Shown: piece by piece, positions 1 through 8,651 of the stretch
Layout: the number at the start of each line of letters is the position of its first letter
Numbering within the stretch: the stretch's first letter is position 1
Assembly: GCA_022448945.1 (NCBI GenBank)
Contig: JAKVCV010000013.1
Span: 156,911 to 220,910 of the forward strand
Length of the DNA stretch: 64,000 bases
Direction: 5' to 3'
Source: Saprospiraceae bacterium
GTDB lineage: Bacteria; Bacteroidota; Bacteroidia; Chitinophagales; Saprospiraceae
Notes under the pieces: model-generated
What the model was told of the DNA's origin: nothing
What the model saw: the letters and a program-made list of their open reading frames with translations, nothing else
Databases searched by the model: none
Program-made: the position numbers and the translations under genes

Positions 1-815
1 TTTCCTTTGTCTATTTCAGAATCATTTTTAATAGAAATGAATCTCACATAGATCTGAGGAGACCCTAAGAAACCAAGACCAATCGTAACAAAGCCAAGAA
101 TAGCAAAAATATTCATCCATGGGTTTGGGTCATTACCCCAAATATTAGTTAGATCTGGATCTATAGCATGCAAGCCACTTACGATACCATCACCATTTGT
201 AATACTCCACCAGGCTATGACAGGTAGAGTCACTAAGCCCAAAAACATTAAAATTCCCTGAAATAGATCGGACCAAACAGCAGCAACAAAGCCTCCGATA
301 AATATATAAGCAAGGACTATAAAAAAGCCAAGTAATGCTCCAGTGAAGTAATTAAGTTCTAATAAAGATTCAAAGGCTTTACCAGTAGCATCGATTTGTG
401 CACTTACATAAATGACTACAAAAACAGCAAGTGCAACGGCAGCTAACACCCTTATTGTATGTGTTTTAGCATTGAAATGGCTCTCTAGAAAATCTGGTAC
501 GGTAATAGATTCATATTTGTCAGTTAGTCTTTTGAATGGTTTGGCCATAAACCACCAGGAAATGCCTACACCGAGTAATTCTCCTACTACCACCCAGTAT
601 GCTGAAAGTCCTGCAATTGCTCCCATACCAGTTAACCCCAACAATAACCAACCGGATTCTCCCGTAGCACGTGCAGAAAAAGCGGCAGCCCAATACCCTA
701 TATTCTTGCCACCAACGTAAAAATCACTAAGTCCTTTTACACGTCTAGACGCCATTAATCCAATAAAAAATAATATGGCAAAGTAAATACCAAGAACAAT
801 GAATTTTGTGAGCAT
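1..815 (-). CDS. Sodium/solute symporter (SSS family), 5' part only
   Basis: My own translation of the minus strand from the ATG at 815 gives about 271 residues that stay open to the window edge; the ORF track missed it because the stop lies outside. The product starts MLTKFIVLGIYFAILFFIG and carries the early SSS/PutP landmarks: a short cytoplasmic loop (SRRVKGLSDFYVGGKNIG), then GYWAAAFSARATGESGWLL, then ITVPDFLESHF, followed by several more hydrophobic helices. Members of this family import small solutes such as proline or sugars with Na+ across the inner membrane. It is divergently arranged with the DUF3089 gene at 1004. The substrate cannot be told from this fragment; PutP-like is the closest match by motif. 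Confidence 0.9.
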   Translation of the reverse strand, partial: MLTKFIVLGIYFAILFFIGLMASRRVKGLSDFYVGGKNIGYWAAAFSARATGESGWLLLGLTGMGAIAGLSAYWVVVGELLGVGISWWFMAKPFKRLTDKYESITVPDFLESHFNAKTHTIRVLAAVALAVFVVIYVSAQIDATGKAFESLLELNYFTGALLGFFIVLAYIFIGGFVAAVWSDLFQGILMFLGLVTLPVIAWWSITNGDGIVSGLHAIDPDLTNIWGNDPNPWMNIFAILGFVTIGLGFLGSPQIYVRFISIKNDSEIDKG

Positions 816-1003
816 TGGGAGTAGGATTTAATTTTTTGTGTTTATTAGATTATCTAACTTTGTAATTAAATGTAATATACAAGTTTTGAGTTTTCCTTTG
901 ATTTTATTTTTAAACTATTTTATTATTATTAATATTTTAAACTTTGTTCATTTATACTTGTTTATTTTTTCATAGATAGTTTTATTATTACAAAAAACAT
1001 AAA

Positions 1004-2026
1004 ATGTATAAACACGCCTTATTTTTATTTGTTCTTGTATTATATACAAATTATATTGTTGGACAAAAAGTTATAACATCATTTGACGACACTCCGCAAT
1101 CGCTAAAACCTAATTATTCAAATTTAAATAATTGGTGTGCCCACCCTGATAAAGAAGATAAATCGGATTTAATTCCCAGACCTTTACGTAAAGAGACAAA
1201 TGATTTGTCAGATCAAGTAGATGTCTTTTTTATACATCCTACAATGTATTTGGACGATCCTAAAAATGAATTTTTGTGGAATGCCGATATCGATGATAAA
1301 AAAATGAATAAAAAAGTTGATAATAAACCTATAAAATATCAGGCTAGTATATTCAATTTGGCAGGAAGGGTATACGCACCACGCTATAGGCAGGCTCATA
1401 TTCGTAGTTTTTATAGAAATTATAAATCTGATGGTAAAAAGGCACTTATATTGGCATATCAGGATGTAAGAAGTGCTTTTATTCATTACTTGAAAAATTA
1501 TAATAATGGTCGTCCTTTTATTTTAGCAGGACATAGCCAGGGCGCTTTACATTTGATTAGTTTACTTAAAGAAATGATAGATGGCAAGGACTTGCAAAAA
1601 AAATTAATCGCTGCTTATGTGATAGGATGGGGAGTAAAAAAGAATGAATTCAAAACCATACCATTGGGAAATAGTCCCGATCAAACTGGATGCTATCTAA
1701 CTTGGCGAACATATTCACGAGGATATTTGCCTTCATATTTAGATACAAATGATGTATGTGTAAATCCAATAAATTGGAAATCGAATAATAGCTATGCATC
1801 TTATAAAGAGAATAAAGGATCTATTTTATTTGGTTTTAATGTGGTTCGAAAACATTTGTTTGATGCACAGGTTAACGGTTCAGTCTTATGGGTTGGTAAA
1901 CCAAATTTATTTTTAGGGGGGTTATTTGAAAGAGAAAATTATCATATCGGTGATTTAAATTTGTTTTATTTGAGTGTAAGAAGAAATGCTGTCTTGAGAG
2001 CAAAAAAATATTTGACTGAGAACTAA
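1004..2026 (+). CDS. Secreted DUF3089-type alpha/beta-hydrolase
   Basis: The 340-residue protein begins with a clear signal peptide (hydrophobic residues 5-20, cleavage probable after VGQ). It has DUF3089 hallmarks: the FFIHPTMYLDD segment near residue 75 and a nucleophile elbow GHSQG around residues 176-180, which supplies the presumed catalytic serine of an alpha/beta-hydrolase. The natural substrate of DUF3089 proteins is not established; an esterase or lipase-like role in the periplasm or outside the cell is inference. It is monocistronic, divergent from the symporter and convergent with the CYTH gene. A TAACTTTG box at 855-862 could be its -7 element, but the upstream TTTG is only 16 bases away, so I do not call a promoter. 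Confidence 0.85.
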   Translation: MYKHALFLFVLVLYTNYIVGQKVITSFDDTPQSLKPNYSNLNNWCAHPDKEDKSDLIPRPLRKETNDLSDQVDVFFIHPTMYLDDPKNEFLWNADIDDKKMNKKVDNKPIKYQASIFNLAGRVYAPRYRQAHIRSFYRNYKSDGKKALILAYQDVRSAFIHYLKNYNNGRPFILAGHSQGALHLISLLKEMIDGKDLQKKLIAAYVIGWGVKKNEFKTIPLGNSPDQTGCYLTWRTYSRGYLPSYLDTNDVCVNPINWKSNNSYASYKENKGSILFGFNVVRKHLFDAQVNGSVLWVGKPNLFLGGLFERENYHIGDLNLFYLSVRRNAVLRAKKYLTEN

Positions 2027-2061
2027 AATATTTGATAAAGTTCTATTCTGATCACAAATAA

Positions 2062-2532
2062 TTACCAGAATTTGAATGGATGGCTAACCAAACTTGAATT
2101 AAAGTATCTGGTATCTTCTGAGACCTCTTTACTAACCCAGTTGGGGATTATTATTTCTTGGTGTTCACTTTTAAGTTCAACCTCTGCAATTATTAAACCT
2201 TCGTTGTCACCACTAAATTCATCAACTTCCCATCTAAGCCCATTAAAAACTATTGTATACCGTGATTTTGAAATGATGGCACCCAAACACATTTCAATCA
2301 TTTCTCTTGCATCGTTTAAAGGAATGGTATATTCAAATTCTTTTCTTATAATTCCTTCATTTTTACTTTTTATAGTCAAAAAACCCTGATTTGCCTTTAT
2401 ACGAATACGAACTGTTCGTTCTGCTCCTTTAGAAAGATATCCCTGTATGATACATTCAGGATTATGTTCTTTTTTTATTTCTGACCATAGATTATGGTGT
2501 ACTAAAAATTTGCGTTCTATTTCTGTAGCCAT
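2062..2532 (-). CDS. CYTH domain protein (triphosphate-metabolising tunnel enzyme)
   Basis: At 156 residues this is a single-domain CYTH protein. The N-terminal ExExK signature is present (TEIERKFLV), followed by the expected strand motifs: TVRIRI, TIKSKN, EFEY, SRYTI, WEVDEF and IAEVELKS. These charged residues line the triphosphate tunnel and bind divalent metal. Bacterial stand-alone members are mostly inorganic triphosphatases or of unknown substrate; adenylate cyclase activity is also known in the family, so the precise reaction is open. No signal peptide, so it is cytoplasmic. It is the last gene of a possible three-gene minus-strand run, 79 bases after the lipocalin-like gene. Confidence 0.9.
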   Translation of the reverse strand: MATEIERKFLVHHNLWSEIKKEHNPECIIQGYLSKGAERTVRIRIKANQGFLTIKSKNEGIIRKEFEYTIPLNDAREMIEMCLGAIISKSRYTIVFNGLRWEVDEFSGDNEGLIIAEVELKSEHQEIIIPNWVSKEVSEDTRYFNSSLVSHPFKFW

Positions 2533-2611
2533 AAATTATATCGTGGTATTTTGCAAGGATTTATAGGTACTGATAATACTGTTATTTGTTATAAATTGAT
2601 GGGAAGAAATA

Positions 2612-3571
2612 TCAATTTTGAATTCTATTGAATAAGATGGTCTGAAAATCATCTATGAGTTCTAAACTCTTTCGACTAATATTTTCAATCGGGTACGATA
2701 AACGGCCTAATGAGTGCTCGAAAACCAAAAAAGCAGCATCTTCACTTACATACCATTGTCCAACTTGAGATATATGTTGATCTTCGAATATTTTAAGGCT
2801 TCCATCTTCATTAAGATATAGTGTGTAATCAGAACTTCCAACTTCTTTATCTCCAACATTAGCTAATGCCCATGCACCTATAATCTTATGCTCTATTTGT
2901 TGATTTGAGGGGGCTTTTGACTCGTTATTTGTTTTTTCCAAGATATAAGAGCCATATTGGTCTGTAAATTGAAGTTTGTTTTTTTTAAGGAAGTTAATAT
3001 CGATAGTTTGAGTATTATTATCATTTGATAGTGTTAGTTTAGTATTATTATCATTTAACACCCAACGTCCAAGGCGTACCTTTTCATTCACTTTTTCACG
3101 GTATGAACTATTTTTAAAGAAATGAAAAGTGAGATTTTTTTCATTATAGTTATAACAACTATCTTCAATTTGAACTATTGACCATTCACCTCTTAATTTT
3201 TTTCTTGCCTTATTATGATTTATAGATTTTATCTTTAAATTTCGTGTTAGAACAAAGCCATTGTCTTTGTTAGAAAGCCCTAAAAATAAAGGGCTTATGT
3301 AATTAATGACAAAGTGTTCGGAAATGATATTATCTTTTTCAGAGATGGTAATTACTTTCTTTTTTTTGGAATATTCCCAATTATTAATCTCAGTATTTTC
3401 TTTAGAAAATGCTATTTCCAGTGTACCGTTTTTCTTAAAGAAATATGAACGTTCAAAAGTCGTATCTTTAGTTTCTATTTTCCAATTACCTACAATTCTT
3501 TGTTTTGTACTACAAGAAGAAATACTCCAGATAAACAGCAGAAAGCCCAAATTTATAAGTAAGTTTTTCAT
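2612..3571 (-). CDS. Lipoprotein with three lipocalin-like repeats
   Basis: I prefer the ATG at 3571 (residue 8 of the track ORF, which begins at 3592), since it places a lysine directly before the hydrophobic core and gives a compact lipoprotein leader ending in the lipobox ISSC. The mature part contains three related segments that open with a [I/L]xGxW pattern: RIVGNWKIE, KLRGEWSIVQ and KIIGAWALAN. Each is about 90-100 residues and rich in beta strands, as in the small lipocalin-like domains common in Bacteroidota lipoproteins. Function is unknown; a periplasmic ligand-binding role is inference. It lies between the methyltransferase gene (57 bases upstream of the track start) and the CYTH gene. 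Confidence 0.75.
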   Translation of the reverse strand: MKNLLINLGFLLFIWSISSCSTKQRIVGNWKIETKDTTFERSYFFKKNGTLEIAFSKENTEINNWEYSKKKKVITISEKDNIISEHFVINYISPLFLGLSNKDNGFVLTRNLKIKSINHNKARKKLRGEWSIVQIEDSCYNYNEKNLTFHFFKNSSYREKVNEKVRLGRWVLNDNNTKLTLSNDNNTQTIDINFLKKNKLQFTDQYGSYILEKTNNESKAPSNQQIEHKIIGAWALANVGDKEVGSSDYTLYLNEDGSLKIFEDQHISQVGQWYVSEDAAFLVFEHSLGRLSYPIENISRKSLELIDDFQTILFNRIQN

Positions 3572-3649
3572 TTTATTTATAGTGTAATTCAAATTATGAG
3601 TTAGGAGAAAACAAAAAAAATGTCAGATATCTATTTAATGATAGCAATT

Positions 3650-4207
3650 TTAATGCTCTTGATTAGTAAGGTAACTAAATTTATAATGTTTAAGAAATAC
3701 TTTCTTTCCTTTTTCAGTTTTTGAAAAATCAGTATAAACGAGTTCAACACCACTAAAAAGTTCAAGAACAGGCCGTTTATGAGGAGTTAAAATTACAAGA
3801 TTTTGGCTGTGTTGAAAAAGTTGAATAACAAGATCATAAAGTTTTTCTTTAGGACATAAATGCATAGCAAAACTACAAATAATACAACTATACTTTCCAG
3901 CCATCTTCCCTTTAATAATATCGTTAAAAGACCATTTATAACATTCTTTATTTAGGTTTTTTTTATATAGATGGTGTGTATAAGGATCACTAGCTTTATA
4001 GTTGTCATAATTTAAAGATCTTAATATTAAACTAACCTCGCCACCACCAGTACAAAAATCCAGGACTGAAGTATAGTCTAATTTTTGTGAATTATTAATA
4101 ATTAATTCTCGGATCTGTTCAATATGAGGGTTTTTATATTCATTACCGTAATCCTGGTAATACTTATCTACTCCTAGTTGTTCATATAGATTACGTATAT
4201 GCTTCAT
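3650..4207 (-). CDS. Class I SAM-dependent methyltransferase
   Basis: The 185-residue protein has a recognisable SAM-binding motif I, VLDFCTGGGEVSLILR (about residues 48-63), followed by an acidic strand end (KASDPY) and a hydrophobic post-motif strand (YSCIICSFAMHL). It has no signal peptide and no additional domain, and is small for the fold. The substrate is unknown. The LVILTPHKRP stretch resembles methyltransferases found in varied small-molecule and tRNA-modifying subfamilies, but I cannot place it in one. It is the first gene of a possible minus-strand run with the lipocalin-like lipoprotein and the CYTH gene, and is divergent from the SDR gene at 4362. Confidence 0.8.
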   Translation of the reverse strand: MKHIRNLYEQLGVDKYYQDYGNEYKNPHIEQIRELIINNSQKLDYTSVLDFCTGGGEVSLILRSLNYDNYKASDPYTHHLYKKNLNKECYKWSFNDIIKGKMAGKYSCIICSFAMHLCPKEKLYDLVIQLFQHSQNLVILTPHKRPVLELFSGVELVYTDFSKTEKGKKVFLKHYKFSYLTNQEH

Positions 4208-4361
4208 TGTAGATTATTAGGTATAAAAAATATAACATTTCAGCTGTATATGTTTCTGATATTATTAAAAGTAAAAAAAAGGAGATTAAATTCATGCACC
4301 TAATTTATCTTTTGCTATATTGATTCAAAATTAACCAAAAAATTAATTAAATCAGTTTTTT

Positions 4362-5132
4362 ATGTTTGCAAAACATCTGTTGAAGGATAAAATTATATTA
4401 ATAACTGGCGGAAGAAGTGGTATCGGGTACCAAATAGCAACTTCCTGTTTGTCCTATGGAGCTACTGTATATATATGTTCTAGGAAAGAGGATAAGTTGA
4501 AAATTGCTGCAGATAAATTGAATGAAATTGGAACTTGTTATCATATTGCAGGTGACATTCGAGATATTGAGCGTGTTCAGGAAATCGCAGAATATATTAA
4601 GGAAAAGTCTGGTCGGTTAGATATTCTGGTAAATAATGCTGGAGGTCAGTTTCCATCTCCTGCTGAAGATATTAGTTATAACGGCTGGAATTCAGTCATC
4701 AATAATAATCTTAACGGTACTTGGTATGTTACTCAAACTATGGCAAAAACATTCTTTATTCCTCAAAAAAATGGGAATATCGTTAATATTATTGCCAATA
4801 TTTTCAGAGGTTTTCCAGGAATGGTACATACTGGTGCAGCACGGGCTGGTGTTGAGAATATGACTAAGACACTTGCAGTGGAATGGTGTAAGCATAATAT
4901 TAATATCAATGCAGTTGCTCCTGGCATAATTAAGTCTACTGGATTGGGTCAATATCCAGATGAACTGCTAGAAGGCGTGAGTGATAGAATTCCTCTTAAA
5001 AGACTAGGTACTACTAAGGAAGTTGCAGATTTATCAATATTTCTCATGAGCCCTATGGCAGGCTTTATTACTGGTGAAACAGTATATATCGATGGTGGTC
5101 ATCGTTTATGGGGAGATCTTTTCGACTTTTAA
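4362..5132 (+). CDS. SDR oxidoreductase, peroxisomal trans-2-enoyl-CoA reductase (PECR)-like
   Basis: A 256-residue short-chain dehydrogenase/reductase with the cofactor motif TGGRSGIG (residues 15-22), NNAGG near residue 92 and the C-terminal GFITGETVYIDGG. The usual catalytic YxxxK is absent: the aligned positions are Thr157 and Arg161, within HTGAARAGVENMTK. That TGAARxG signature is typical of the PECR/2,4-dienoyl-CoA reductase branch, which reduces enoyl- or dienoyl-CoA with NADPH and does not rely on the standard tyrosine. The next two genes are acyl-CoA dehydrogenases, which supports a role in handling unsaturated fatty acyl-CoA. The gap to the first dehydrogenase is 184 bases, so an independent promoter is possible. 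The exact substrate is inferred. Confidence 0.85.
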   Translation: MFAKHLLKDKIILITGGRSGIGYQIATSCLSYGATVYICSRKEDKLKIAADKLNEIGTCYHIAGDIRDIERVQEIAEYIKEKSGRLDILVNNAGGQFPSPAEDISYNGWNSVINNNLNGTWYVTQTMAKTFFIPQKNGNIVNIIANIFRGFPGMVHTGAARAGVENMTKTLAVEWCKHNININAVAPGIIKSTGLGQYPDELLEGVSDRIPLKRLGTTKEVADLSIFLMSPMAGFITGETVYIDGGHRLWGDLFDF

Positions 5133-5316
5133 GAGTTTTTATCATTAAACAAATTTTAAAGACCATAAATCCGAAGGATTCTAATAAAGAAGTCTGAATC
5201 TTCATTTTTTTTCCTTAAATATTTTTTCTCATGTTACTTCTATTAAAATGAAGTTGAAAAACCCCATTAAATTTGAACCTTAAGAAATAATTCAAGGTCA
5301 ATTTATTATTAAGCAT

Positions 5317-6465
5317 ATGAATTTATATAACGAAGAACATCAACTTTTTAGACAATCAGTAAAGGATTTCCTAAAAAAGGAAGCAATGCCATATATAGAT
5401 GATTGGGAAAAAGCAGGAGAAATACCCCGAACTATTTGGAAAAAATTTGGAGATATGGGTTTTTTGGGTGTAAATATCCCAGAAAAATATGGTGGTAGTG
5501 GGCTTGATTTTGGATATCAGTCAATTCTTGTTGAAGAGACTTCTAAATGTTATTCAGGCGGCTTCAGTGCTGCTATTATAGGTCATATCTCATTGGCTAT
5601 GGTTTACCTTGAACGTTTTGGAAGTGAATATATTAAAGAACGCTATTTGCCGAAGAGTTGTTCTGGAGAATGGTTTGGTTGTTTAGGTGTAACAGAACCA
5701 TTTGCTGGTTCTGATGTTGCTGGAATCAAAACTACTGCTGTTGCTGATGGAGATGACTATATTCTTAATGGTAGTAAAACTTTCATAACGAATGGTGTAT
5801 TAAGTGATTTTTTGATTATTGCTGCAAAGACAAATCCCGAAATGAAATCAGCTGGTATTAGTCTTTTTGTTTTAGATAGATCAATGCCTGGAATATCTGC
5901 CCATAAACTTGATAAGTTGGGCTGGCATGCTTCCGATACTGCTGAAATTTCTATTCAGGATGTTCGTGTACCTGCAAAAAATATAATTGGTGAAGCGGGT
6001 ATGGGTTTTTATTATATTATGCAAAATTTTGCATTGGAAAGACTAATTTTGGCAATTGGAGCTATAACTGCCTGTGAAACAGCTATTGCTTATACCCTTA
6101 AGTATATGTCTGAACGTAAGGCATTTGGTCGTCCAATTAATAAATTTCAGGTTTTGCGTCATAGAATGGCACAACTTGCTAGTGAAACTACTATGTTAAA
6201 ATCTTTTAATTCCACTATTTCAGTTGCTTTCAATCAATCGAAAAATGTTGTTAAAGAGTGTGCTATGGCAAAGTTGCTATGTACAGAGCTATCGGATAAA
6301 GTAATGACTGAGTGCCTACAGTGTTTTGGGGGTTATGGATATATGGAAGATTATAGAATGGCTAGAATGTTTAGGGATAGTAGATTAGGTACTATAGGAG
6401 GTGGCACTTCAGAAATAATGCGCGAATTAATATCTAAAATGGTAATTGATGATGTTAGTTACTAA
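5317..6465 (+). CDS. Acyl-CoA dehydrogenase (first of tandem pair)
   Basis: A full-length (382-residue) FAD-dependent acyl-CoA dehydrogenase. The N-terminal helical domain is followed by the FAD/substrate motif GVTEPFAGSDVAGIKTTA, the middle beta-domain (YILNGSKTFITNG), and the C-terminal helices with ERKAFGRPINKFQ and CLQCFGGYGY. The terminal FAD loop reads TIGGGTSEIMREL, so the glutamate used by MCAD-type enzymes is a glycine. The base is more likely Glu241 in FALERLILA, the helix-G position used by long-chain and isovaleryl-CoA dehydrogenases. It introduces the 2,3 double bond in acyl-CoA and passes electrons to ETF. It lies 66 bases before a close paralogue and probably shares a transcript with it. 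Confidence 0.93.
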   Translation: MNLYNEEHQLFRQSVKDFLKKEAMPYIDDWEKAGEIPRTIWKKFGDMGFLGVNIPEKYGGSGLDFGYQSILVEETSKCYSGGFSAAIIGHISLAMVYLERFGSEYIKERYLPKSCSGEWFGCLGVTEPFAGSDVAGIKTTAVADGDDYILNGSKTFITNGVLSDFLIIAAKTNPEMKSAGISLFVLDRSMPGISAHKLDKLGWHASDTAEISIQDVRVPAKNIIGEAGMGFYYIMQNFALERLILAIGAITACETAIAYTLKYMSERKAFGRPINKFQVLRHRMAQLASETTMLKSFNSTISVAFNQSKNVVKECAMAKLLCTELSDKVMTECLQCFGGYGYMEDYRMARMFRDSRLGTIGGGTSEIMRELISKMVIDDVSY

Positions 6466-6531
6466 ATAATACATTTTTATTGTCTCATTTTTTAATTAAT
6501 AAAACTTATTTAAATACAATTAATCATAATT

Positions 6532-7695
6532 ATGAAATCATATTATTTTAATGAGGAACATGATATGTTCAGGCAATCTTTAAAGGATTTTCTAAATAAA
6601 GAAGCCATTCCAAATATTACGCAATGGGAACAAGATCGTAGAATACCAAAAGCCTTTTGGAAGAAATTTGGAGACATGGGGTATTTTGGGATCAATTTTC
6701 CAGAAAAATATGGTGGCCTTGATTTGGGTTTTTTCTATTCCGTTGTGTTAATCGAAGAAATTTCTAAATGTTTTTCTGGTGGTTTTGCAATCTTACCCAT
6801 GGTACAGTCTTATATGTCTACTCCTTATATTCTTAATCATGGTTCAGAAGCGCTTAAAGAAAAGTATCTTCCAGGTGCTATAGCAGGAGAGAAGATTTGT
6901 TCTATTGCCATATCAGAACCTGGTGCTGGCTCCGATGCCATGAATATCCAAACTAAAGCCATTAAAAATGGAGATCATTATATAGTTAATGGTAGCAAAA
7001 CTTTTATAACCAATGCTTTTTATGGCGATTTTATGGTAGCAGTTGTAAAAACAGACCCTGAAGCTGGAGTGAATGGCATTAGTTTATTAGTCATTGATAA
7101 TAAATCAGAAGGTGTATCAATGAGGAAGTTAAATAAACTTGGATGGCATTCTTCAGATACTGCTGAGATAAATTTTGATGATGTTGAAGTGCCAAAGGAA
7201 AATTTAGTTGGTGATGAAGGGATGGGCTTTTATTATTTAATGGGAGGATTACAACTAGAAAGATTAGTTGCTGCTGTTGGTGGTTTTGCAGGCTGTGAGT
7301 CTGCACTAAGATACTCGTTACAATATATGTCTGAACGTAAGGCATTTGGTCGTCCAATAAATAAGTTTCAGGTTTTAAGGCATAGAGTAGCTCAGATGGC
7401 ATCTGAAATTGAAGCGCATAAATACTTTACTTATCATTGTTGCAAATTGCATAATGATGGTGAATATGCTGTAAAAGAATGTTCTATGGCCAAGTTATTA
7501 GGCACAGAAATGGCTAACAAAGTTGCTACAGAATGTCTTCAGTTTTTTGGTGGATACGGGTATATGGAAGATTACAAGATGGCTCGTTTTTTCAGAGATT
7601 CTCGTATTGGAACAATTGGGGGTGGAACTTCTGAAGTTATGAGAGAAATTATTGCTAAGATGATCATCGATGGGCAGGAATATGAAGAAGCGTAA
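6532..7695 (+). CDS. Acyl-CoA dehydrogenase (second of tandem pair)
   Basis: A 387-residue paralogue of the preceding gene with the same architecture: SEPGAGSDAMNIQTKA, YIVNGSKTFITNA, ERKAFGRPINKFQ, CLQFFGGYGYMEDY and the terminal TIGGGTSEVMREI. The probable catalytic base is Glu243 in LQLERLVAA, the LCAD/IVD-type position; the MCAD-type glutamate is again a glycine. The two proteins differ most in the substrate-facing middle part, so they probably take acyl-CoAs of different length or branching, which is inference. The DNA around 7324-7360 is identical to the first copy for 35 bases, including silent positions. It is followed by a thioredoxin-like gene after 149 bases. Confidence 0.93.
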   Translation: MKSYYFNEEHDMFRQSLKDFLNKEAIPNITQWEQDRRIPKAFWKKFGDMGYFGINFPEKYGGLDLGFFYSVVLIEEISKCFSGGFAILPMVQSYMSTPYILNHGSEALKEKYLPGAIAGEKICSIAISEPGAGSDAMNIQTKAIKNGDHYIVNGSKTFITNAFYGDFMVAVVKTDPEAGVNGISLLVIDNKSEGVSMRKLNKLGWHSSDTAEINFDDVEVPKENLVGDEGMGFYYLMGGLQLERLVAAVGGFAGCESALRYSLQYMSERKAFGRPINKFQVLRHRVAQMASEIEAHKYFTYHCCKLHNDGEYAVKECSMAKLLGTEMANKVATECLQFFGGYGYMEDYKMARFFRDSRIGTIGGGTSEVMREIIAKMIIDGQEYEEA

Positions 7696-7844
7696 AATTA
7701 ATATAATTATATCTTTTCTATCCATACTTCAAGGAGTAGAGACTTTTACTATTATTATCTTTTCAGTTCTTAATTTTTTAATGTATTTTTAAATGTACTA
7801 ATTGTAATAATTAATCATGTTAATGTTTCTAAATCAGTATTTAT

Positions 7845-8285
7845 ATGGAATTGGAAGATATTAAAGAAAAAAATTATATAGAAAGCTTTGAAGTAAAAAC
7901 CATTAAAGGCGAAACCATTAAATTTGGTGATGGTAGTAATAAACCTACTTTGTTGGTCTTGTTTACTACTTGGTGTTCATCCTGTATGGAAGCAGCGCCA
8001 GCTATAAGTAATAAGTTTTCTCATTTAAAAGGACAAATAAATCTTGTCGGTATAGGTAGGGAGCACAATGCTGAAGAATTAAAAAAATGGGCTGATGTGG
8101 CTGGTCTACATTATGATTTGATAGAGGATCCTGAACGTGAATTATTTAATAGATTTGCAGAATTTCATGTGCCTAGAATTTATTTGATAGCCACTGACGG
8201 TTATGTTACATATCAGGATGTAAACTGGCATCCATTTATGCTGGAGGATATGGAAGAAGCTGTTAATGATATACTTACAAAATAA
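7845..8285 (+). CDS. Thioredoxin-like (TlpA/peroxiredoxin-type) protein
   Basis: A compact 146-residue thioredoxin fold with the redox motif WCSSC (Cys44 and Cys47) after a TLLVLFTTW strand, and a cis-proline loop FAEFHVPRIYLI near residue 108. The sequence resembles TlpA/AhpC-TSA-like proteins, but it has no signal peptide or membrane anchor. That is unusual for TlpA relatives and suggests a cytoplasmic thiol-disulfide role. It is the last gene before a strong terminator, downstream of the acyl-CoA dehydrogenases; whether it belongs to their transcript or serves them functionally is not shown by the sequence. Confidence 0.85.
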   Translation: MELEDIKEKNYIESFEVKTIKGETIKFGDGSNKPTLLVLFTTWCSSCMEAAPAISNKFSHLKGQINLVGIGREHNAEELKKWADVAGLHYDLIEDPERELFNRFAEFHVPRIYLIATDGYVTYQDVNWHPFMLEDMEEAVNDILTK

Positions 8286-8291
8286 ATATAA

Positions 8292-8320
8292 CCACTTCAA
8301 CTCCGAAGTGGCTTTTTTTT
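8292..8320 (+). terminator. Rho-independent terminator after the thioredoxin-like gene
   Basis: A perfect 7-bp stem CCACTTC/GAAGTGG with a six-base loop is followed by eight T residues, starting six bases after the thioredoxin-like stop codon. It closes the acyl-CoA cluster. Confidence 0.9.
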
Positions 8321-8651
8321 GTTTTTTATACAATGGTGATTACTTTGATACTATTTAATATTCTGTAAATTGAAAATAATTTGTTGATATTCTTTTTATA
8401 AGAATTAATGATAGCTAATAAATCTTACGTTTGATATGCTATTTGTAGCTTTGCTGTTGTCTTGATAATTATATATTATGAATTACACCTACCTTAAATT
8501 TATTAAAAAACACCAACAAAAAAGACTTTAAATTACGTTTAGAAATAGTAGGGGAATGATATTACAAATTTATTAACTAATACATAGTCATTATAAAGTG
8601 TTTTTTATTTGATAGAACTTCAACATATCCTAAAATCAAAAGACAGGAAAT
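8321..8651. other. Intergenic stretch before the large outer-membrane gene
   Basis: AT-rich and without a credible ORF. Two TAnnTTTG-like boxes, TACGTTTG at 8426-8433 and TAGCTTTG at 8446-8453, may be -7 elements for the downstream gene, but neither has a TTTG at the usual 19-20 base spacing. Confidence 0.4.

Noticed and set aside
412-720. 102-residue plus-strand ORF
   Set aside because: Shadow of the symporter gene read on the minus strand, which has clear SSS motifs and extends past the window edge.
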